Both the position numbers and the translations under genes were made by a program. DNA of 9,432 nucleotides from Kangiellaceae bacterium (GTDB lineage: Bacteria; Pseudomonadota; Gammaproteobacteria; Enterobacterales; Kangiellaceae), in NCBI GenBank assembly GCA_030590405.1, contig JAUUYO010000139.1, forward strand, positions 1 to 9,432. The letters are read 5' to 3'. Positions within the stretch are counted from its first letter, which is position 1, and each line of letters starts with the position of its first letter. This document shows, piece by piece, positions 5,787-9,432 of this stretch. Under the pieces are notes generated by a model. That model searched no databases. It saw only the letters and a list, made by a program, of their open reading frames with translations, and had not been told where the DNA came from.

Positions 5787-7262
5787 ATGACAAACAAAAC
5801 CCAATTAATCGATGGACAATGGTTTGAGGGAAAAGGCCACTCCTTTTCTAGCTTGAATCCTGCAAAAAATGAAACGGTATGGCAAGGAGTATCGGCCAGT
5901 AACTCTCAGGTTCAACAAGCCGTTCAGTCAGCAAGAAAAGCGTTTGCCTGTTGGTCTGGATTAACTTACTCAGAGCGTTTGGTAATCGTCAAACGATTCG
6001 GCGAACTATTACTGGAAAATAAAACCCGGTTAGCCACAGCCATCTCCGAAGAAACAGGCCGACCATTGTGGGAAACCAACGGTGAGGTTGCTGGAATGAT
6101 CGGCAAAATTGCGATTTCTGAAAAAGCCTTTGCAGAGAGAACTGGTGAAGTCGAAAGTAAAATGGCGGGGGCTAAAGCTTATATCCGTCATAAACCTCAT
6201 GGCGTGGTTGCTGTATTTGGTCCTTATAATTTTCCGGGACATCTACCAAACGGTCATATAATTCCGGCACTATTAGCGGGCAACACGGTGGTATTTAAAC
6301 CCAGTGAATTAACCCCAAAAGTAGCACAAATTACATTAGAAGTCTGGCTCGCTGCGGGCCTTCCTGGCGGTGTGATTAACCTGGTTCAGGGCGAAGTCGA
6401 AACCGGAGTTGCACTAGCGGGCGATAAAGATATCGACGGTTTATTTTTTACCGGCAGCTCGAGCGTTGGGCATTTATTACACAAGCAATTTGCCGGACAG
6501 CCTGGGAAAATATTAGCCCTTGAAATGGGTGGTAATAATCCGCTAATTGTTAACGGCGTTAACGATATTGACGCAGTGGTTCATGATATTTTACAATCGG
6601 CTTTTGTCACTGCCGGCCAGCGTTGTACTTGTGCCCGTCGGATTTTTATTGAGACTGGTGAGCAAGGCGATCAAATATTACAGAGATTGGTTGAAGTCAG
6701 CAAAAATATCAAGATTGGTCATTTTGATGATCAAGACACTCCCTTCTACGGCTCATTGGTTTCTGAAAAAGCCGCGTTGGATATGCTCAGTGCACAACAA
6801 AAATTAACCGACTTAGGCGGCAAGCCTTTGTTGAAACTAGAGCATTTAGAAAAAGGCACGGGATTTGTTTCGCCAGGCATTATTGATGTCACTGGTGTTG
6901 ATTCAATTCCTGATGAGGAATATTTTGGACCGCTGATTAAAATCTATCGTTATAGCGATTTTGAAAAAGCTTTAACAGAAGCAAACAATACTCAGTTTGG
7001 ATTATCGGCAGCGTTATTGAGCGATAGTCATAAAACGTATCAGCATTTCTTTCAAGTGATTCGTGCCGGTATTGTCAACTGGAATCGCCCGACAACTGGA
7101 GCAAACTCACAAGCGCCATTTGGCGGCATTGGTGCCAGCGGCAATCATCGCGCCAGTGCTTATTATGCGGCGGATTATTGCTCTTATCCTATTTCATCGG
7201 TAGAAAATGAGAAAGTTTGCTTGCCTGATACATTAAGTCCTGGGCTTAATTTTCAGGTTTAA
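5787..7262 (+). CDS. astD: N-succinylglutamate 5-semialdehyde dehydrogenase
   Basis: A 491-residue NAD-dependent aldehyde dehydrogenase, almost exactly the length of E. coli AstD, oxidising N-succinylglutamate semialdehyde to N-succinylglutamate. Visible: PYNFPGHLPNGH (146-157) with the active-site Asn148, KPSELTP (171-177) for the cofactor, FTGSSSVG (221-228) in the Rossmann fold, general base Glu246 in LEMGGNNPL, catalytic Cys280 in AGQRCTCARR, and EEYFGP (377-382). PFGGIGASGNHR (444-455) closes the family pattern, and PYNFPGHLPNGHI with NWNRPTTGA is characteristic of AstD within the superfamily. The ATG has a weak AGGT before it, 17 nt after astA. It is the last ast gene here: astB and astE do not follow. 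A hairpin comes directly after the stop codon. Confidence 0.95.
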   Translation: MTNKTQLIDGQWFEGKGHSFSSLNPAKNETVWQGVSASNSQVQQAVQSARKAFACWSGLTYSERLVIVKRFGELLLENKTRLATAISEETGRPLWETNGEVAGMIGKIAISEKAFAERTGEVESKMAGAKAYIRHKPHGVVAVFGPYNFPGHLPNGHIIPALLAGNTVVFKPSELTPKVAQITLEVWLAAGLPGGVINLVQGEVETGVALAGDKDIDGLFFTGSSSVGHLLHKQFAGQPGKILALEMGGNNPLIVNGVNDIDAVVHDILQSAFVTAGQRCTCARRIFIETGEQGDQILQRLVEVSKNIKIGHFDDQDTPFYGSLVSEKAALDMLSAQQKLTDLGGKPLLKLEHLEKGTGFVSPGIIDVTGVDSIPDEEYFGPLIKIYRYSDFEKALTEANNTQFGLSAALLSDSHKTYQHFFQVIRAGIVNWNRPTTGANSQAPFGGIGASGNHRASAYYAADYCSYPISSVENEKVCLPDTLSPGLNFQV

Positions 7263-7264
7263 AT

Positions 7265-7310
7265 CAGAGTCTGTTGGACTATGAAAGATCAACAGACCCT
7301 GGTTTAATTT
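7265..7310 (+). terminator. Probable terminator after astD
   Basis: GTCTGTTG (7269-7276) pairs perfectly with CAACAGAC (7290-7297) across a 13-nt loop, and CAG (7265-7267) with CTG (7299-7301) extends the stem past one mismatch. The tail GGTTTAATTT is only moderately T-rich. Its place three bases after the astD stop, before converging genes, supports a transcript end. Confidence 0.55.
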
Positions 7311-7380
7311 ACTTAGGTTATCACCACCGAGAGTGGCACCGTGGCCTACGTGAGCTTTAAGATTGTTTTGCTTAGGTTAT
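7308..7380. repeat. Pair of 14-bp direct repeats in the astD/protease convergent spacer
   Basis: TTTACTTAGGTTAT (7308-7321) and TTTGCTTAGGTTAT (7367-7380) match at 13 of 14 bases and flank 45 bp of visibly more G+C-rich sequence. No function is evident. The core TTGCTTAGG also occurs in the tandem duplication at 1479, which may be chance. Confidence 0.4.
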
Positions 7381-7394
7381 TAACTTATAGCTAT

Positions 7395-7946
7395 TTAGAA
7401 TTTTTGTTGAACCAGGGTCAATTTATTGCCTTTTTGACGAAACTCCAACTGTTTTAACACAGACATGCCGAGCAGTATTTCTTCACCTTGCATCGTGGGA
7501 CTGATGGCTGCTTGAATATTATCTAACACGATGCCGCCTATCTCTAATCGATCGATTTTGGTGGCATAAACTTTAGCAGTACCATTAGCTGTATGTACAT
7601 TATAAGACTGGCCTCTTTGAAGGTTCAGGTAGCCTTCTAATGCGCCAGGAATAGCAACATGCGTCGCACCGGTATCCAACATAAACACGACGTCTTTGTT
7701 ATCGATACTCCCACTAGCAATATAATGCCCGTATTTATTTCTTAGCAATTCAACTTTAATGGTATTTTGATTGTTAATCGTCACGGGCGATTCATTAGGG
7801 TTGAATTGTTTATCTTCTAAAGAACCAAAAAACCAGGTGGCAAGTGCCATAGCAATGATCCAGGCGATAATCATCATATTCTTACCGATTGTATCTGAAC
7901 TTGAACCTGTATCGGCCAGCTCTTGATTTTGCTGATGCTCAGTCAT
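7395..7946 (-). CDS. Membrane-anchored clan AA (retropepsin-like) aspartic protease
   Basis: A 183-residue protein of the bacterial retropepsin-like type (TIGR02281-like). A short polar N-terminus (1-22) is followed by one membrane segment at about 23-42 (NMMIIAWIIAMALATWFFG), a linker, and a protease domain at about 65-180, expected in the periplasm. The catalytic motif is FMLDTGATHVAIP (88-100) with Asp91, and the C-terminal ILLGMSVLKQLEF (157-169) is the usual second flap/dimer motif. A single catalytic Asp means it must work as a homodimer. It lies downstream of the DUF2167 gene on the same strand. A 12-codon open frame (7981-7943) starts right after the DUF2167 stop and ends TGA, overlapping this ATG as ATGA, which suggests translational coupling; the gene's own Shine-Dalgarno sequence (AAGTGA) is weak. 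Natural substrates are unknown. Confidence 0.88.
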   Translation of the reverse strand: MTEHQQNQELADTGSSSDTIGKNMMIIAWIIAMALATWFFGSLEDKQFNPNESPVTINNQNTIKVELLRNKYGHYIASGSIDNKDVVFMLDTGATHVAIPGALEGYLNLQRGQSYNVHTANGTAKVYATKIDRLEIGGIVLDNIQAAISPTMQGEEILLGMSVLKQLEFRQKGNKLTLVQQKF

Positions 7947-7981
7947 TGTTTATCACTTTTCATTGGCATAATAATTTCCAT

Positions 7982-8871
7982 TTATTTCGATTCCTTTTTG
8001 CTAAAAAAACGTTTAAGAAATACACCTATCCCCAACACGATAAAAATTCCGAACTTTTTCAAAAATATCAACCCAGCGGCTAATAATCCTGTTTTGGCGA
8101 TCACTTTACCAGCCACCAATGCGCCAAGCCCATAGGCTGCCATTTCATCAAGTTCCGGATCGAAGTCAGCATAGGTTGAACCTTGGTTAAATTCTGCAAT
8201 CGCTAAAACCGAATCAAGCTGAGCCTCAATCAGAGCTTTTTGCTCCATTCCTGCGATAAAGTTAAGCACTAAGACGCCCTTCCGGCCTAATACTCTAATG
8301 TTGTAATTAAGCGTATTAGATTCCTGGCCTTCAAATTTTAATTCTTTTGCCCAATGTAACTTATGGGAAATAGAGTCATAATAGGGAGTGGCAGCCCAAC
8401 CAACTAACTCAATAGCTTCATAGCCTTGACGGGCCGTTCGAGGCTGGCCTCATCAGTTTCTGACTGCATTTGTTCCAATAGTTCAGAGTAATCGATATCA
8501 TCCGCATCTTCATCTGAGACATAACCATCTTCTTCATATTCAATGGTGACTGCCCATGACTCCTGGTCAAATGGCGTCATACTCTCAGGAAATAACATTC
8601 CGAGAGTATTTTGCTGTGGCGGGTTTCCCCATACATCAACCAATACTTTCTCAGCATCACTCGGATTAAGGTAATAAAAACTATCAGGAACATTAAGCCT
8701 AGCTACTGCATTAGGTAATTTAATTTCACCGGTTTGACGGTCAAGAGAATCCCATATTCCTTTGGCCCACTGCTCGTACTGCTCTTGTTCGACCGATCTT
8801 TCATCGTCCTGAGCAAAACTCACTGCTGGCAGCAACAAAATGATAACAAGTAGTAAATGTCTAAAATTCAT
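7982..8871 (-). pseudogene. DUF2167 exported membrane protein, broken by a one-base frameshift
   Basis: The two halves of one DUF2167 gene lie in different frames. The first half runs from 8871 to about residue 146: a signal peptide (MNFRHLLLVIILLLPAVSFA, cut before QDDER), then WDSLDRQTGEI, FYYLNPSDAEKVLVDVWGNPP, TLGMLFP, and the acidic EDGYVSDEDADDIDY. It then hits TAG at 8404-8406. Reading on in the -1 frame from about 8434 restores RQGYEAIELVGWAATPYYD, HKLHWAKELKF, TLNYNIRVLGRKGVLVLNFIAGM, YADFDPELDEMAAYGLGALVAGKV and a C-terminal membrane segment (IFIVLGIGVFL) with a basic tail to 7982. One base added in the CGGCCC at 8436-8431 would restore about 296 residues, the normal size. The ATG at 8871 is chosen over 8895 because AAGGA (8882-8878) lies 6 nt before it. 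Only the single lesion is seen, so it is a recent mutation or a sequencing error. Confidence 0.88.
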
Positions 8872-8908
8872 TGGAGATCCTTTTTTGTTAGTCATAATTA
8901 ATTTAACA

Positions 8909-8939
8909 TGTATATCATAATAGCTCTCTTTTATGTCAA
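8909..8939 (-). promoter_or_regulatory. Candidate promoter of the DUF2167-protease operon
   Basis: On the minus strand a perfect TTGACA (8939-8934) is followed after 19 bp by TATACA (8914-8909), preceded by TG one base before it, forming an extended -10 (TGATATACA). The start of transcription would lie about 30 nt before the DUF2167 ATG at 8871. This fits the choice of that start over the upstream ATG at 8895, which has no ribosome-binding site. Confidence 0.5.
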
Positions 8940-8989
8940 ATTAGATTGTATTTTCAAGCAATAAATCACTAGACATTCTCCTTATGCAG

Positions 8990-9008
8990 ATAAGTTCTTT
9001 GAACTTAT
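8990..9008. promoter_or_regulatory. Perfect 8-bp inverted repeat, possible operator
   Basis: ATAAGTTC-TTT-GAACTTAT is fully symmetric with a 3-bp centre. It lies between the DUF2167 promoter and the small plus-strand reading frame at 9067. No T-run follows on either strand, so a terminator is unlikely. A weak plus-strand promoter (TTGAAC 8999-9004, 17 bp, TATTCA 9022-9027) overlaps its right arm. An operator role is inference. Confidence 0.4.
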
Positions 9009-9066
9009 GACTTAAATCGGATATTCATATAGTTACATTAACTTTATTCACTAACGGAGAATCCCA

Positions 9067-9270
9067 GTGTCACAGCTAGTCGGAATCACAAAAAGACCGC
9101 AGTACTTGCGATCTCAGGCGGTTGCTCAGCAACCACTTAATAAGATTCGCCATATCTTTTGGGCGCTTATTTCTGCCATCACGACATTTGTCAGCTTTTC
9201 CTATCAATACTTCTTCTCTTATCGATTATCTTTTTTTAGACCATACTTTTTTAGACCATACTTTTTTTAG
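9067..9270 (+). CDS. Possible small membrane protein of unknown function
   Basis: A 67-residue reading frame starts at GTG 9067, which has a good GGAGA Shine-Dalgarno sequence 7 nt upstream (9056-9060); that is the main reason to list it. I do not recognise the protein. The first 27 residues are polar and basic (MSQLVGITKRPQYLRSQAVA), then a hydrophobic aromatic-rich stretch (IRHIFWALISAITTFVSFSYQYFF, about 27-50) could cross the membrane. The end, FFRPYFFRPYFF, is produced by a T-tract/AGACCATA tandem repeat and is probably not conserved sequence. The frame ends only because one T-tract is followed by AG. It could be a genuine small protein, the start of a gene damaged by repeat expansion, or chance. 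Confidence 0.35.
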   Translation: MSQLVGITKRPQYLRSQAVAQQPLNKIRHIFWALISAITTFVSFSYQYFFSYRLSFFRPYFFRPYFF

Positions 9271-9290
9271 ACCATACTTTTTAGACCATA
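9231..9290 (+). repeat. T-tract/AGACCATA tandem repeat, four copies
   Basis: Four copies of T(n)AGACCATA(C) follow each other, with T-tracts of 7 (9231-9237), 6 (9247-9252), 7 (9262-9268) and 5 (9278-9282). The non-T part is identical in all copies; only the homopolymer length varies, which is the pattern of slippage. The unit of 14-16 bp is not a fixed multiple of three, so gain or loss of a T changes the frame and the end of the small reading frame that runs into it. Confidence 0.92.
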
Positions 9291-9432
9291 TCGCAACGCT
9301 TAACTTGATACTAGCGATTTAGATTAAAAACTCCGGTTACAAGCATTCAACAGATGCCCAAAATTTGTGCCATAAAAAGGCTTGAAAGATAGATGCCAAT
9401 TTGTTAGTTGTGCCAGTAATCGAAAATTGTCC
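9291..9432. other. Right-edge sequence with no assignable feature
   Basis: Nothing I can support lies here. On the minus strand two frames are open from the edge for about 31 and 35 codons (stops near 9337 and 9325) and could be the tail of a gene beyond the window, but neither resembles a family I know. The length is within chance for A+T-rich DNA. Confidence 0.3.

Noticed and set aside
6030..6807. Antisense (6030-6242) and sense (6547-6807) frames of 70 and 86 codons
   Set aside because: Both are other frames of astD, which is intact with its catalytic Cys280 and Glu246.
7321..7360. Hairpin in the G+C-richer stretch between astD and the protease gene
   Set aside because: The complementary pieces (CCAC with GTGG) are only 4 bp and no T-run follows on the minus strand, so I do not call it a terminator for the protease gene.
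7889..8135. Two plus-strand frames of 64 and 70 codons
   Set aside because: They cover the antisense of the protease N-terminus and of the DUF2167 C-terminus, both clear family matches.
8404..8440. Programmed -1 frameshift in the DUF2167 gene
   Set aside because: The junction has no X-XXY-YYZ slippery heptamer and no obvious downstream stimulatory structure, and the family is normally encoded in one frame.
8872..8895. Upstream ATG (8895) as start of the DUF2167 gene
   Set aside because: It lacks a Shine-Dalgarno sequence and would put eight polar and basic residues before a well-formed signal peptide; ATG 8871 has AAGGA at good spacing.
9122..9322. A 66-codon plus-strand frame overlapping the one at 9067
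   Set aside because: It has no ribosome-binding site and its distinctive FLDHTFLDH stretch is only the T-tract repeat read in another frame. It matters only as the alternative frame if slippage occurs.
9325..9432. Minus-strand frames open from the right edge (about 31 and 35 codons)
   Set aside because: They are too short and not similar to anything I know, so they are not listed as a partial gene.

Overview
The window looks like chromosomal DNA of an A+T-rich (roughly 40% G+C by eye), probably marine gammaproteobacterium. This rests on three things: the DUF2062 gene divergent from comEC, the astC-astA-astD order with an Lrp/AsnC regulator divergent from it, and a DUF2167 gene. I cannot name the genus. 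There is no tRNA, rRNA, CRISPR array, integrase or transposase. Most of the window is ordinary core metabolism; the unusual material is in the spacers and in one broken gene.

Layout. (1) 1-1424, minus: the N-terminal two thirds of comEC, the DNA-uptake channel, running off the left edge. (2) 1581-2108, plus: a DUF2062 membrane protein, divergent from comEC across a 156-bp spacer that holds a 16-bp tandem duplication. (3) 2228-2569, plus: an ArsR-family repressor whose two cysteines match the persulfide-sensing pair of BigR/SqrR, with a likely self-operator upstream. (4) 2582-2656: a composite palindromic element of intergenic-repeat type, followed by a terminator-like hairpin. (5) 2701-3129, minus: an Lrp/AsnC regulator, divergent from (6) 3312-7262, plus: astC, astA and astD, three of the five enzymes of arginine succinyltransferase catabolism. 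Between astC and astA lie an 18-bp tandem repeat (six full copies plus one decayed copy) and then a strong intrinsic terminator, leaving almost no room for a separate astA promoter. (7) 7265-7310: terminator candidate after astD. (8) 7395-7946 and 7982-8871, both minus: a membrane-anchored clan AA aspartic protease preceded by a DUF2167 exported membrane protein. The DUF2167 reading frame is broken by an apparent one-base deletion near 8434. (9) 9067-9270, plus: a possible small membrane protein ending in a T-tract/AGACCATA tandem repeat. From 9291 to the right edge I see nothing I can assign.

How the genes work together. AstA succinylates arginine, AstC transaminates succinylornithine and AstD oxidises the resulting semialdehyde; astB and astE are not next to them. 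The Lrp-like gene is the obvious candidate regulator, and an inverted repeat lies in the shared promoter region. The terminator after astC would give more astC than astAD transcript, which would fit an AstC enzyme that also serves as ArgD in arginine biosynthesis (inference). I did not find a clearly new multi-gene system. The strongest items for follow-up are the astC-astA spacer, the orphan BigR/SqrR-type sensor and the DUF2167 frameshift.
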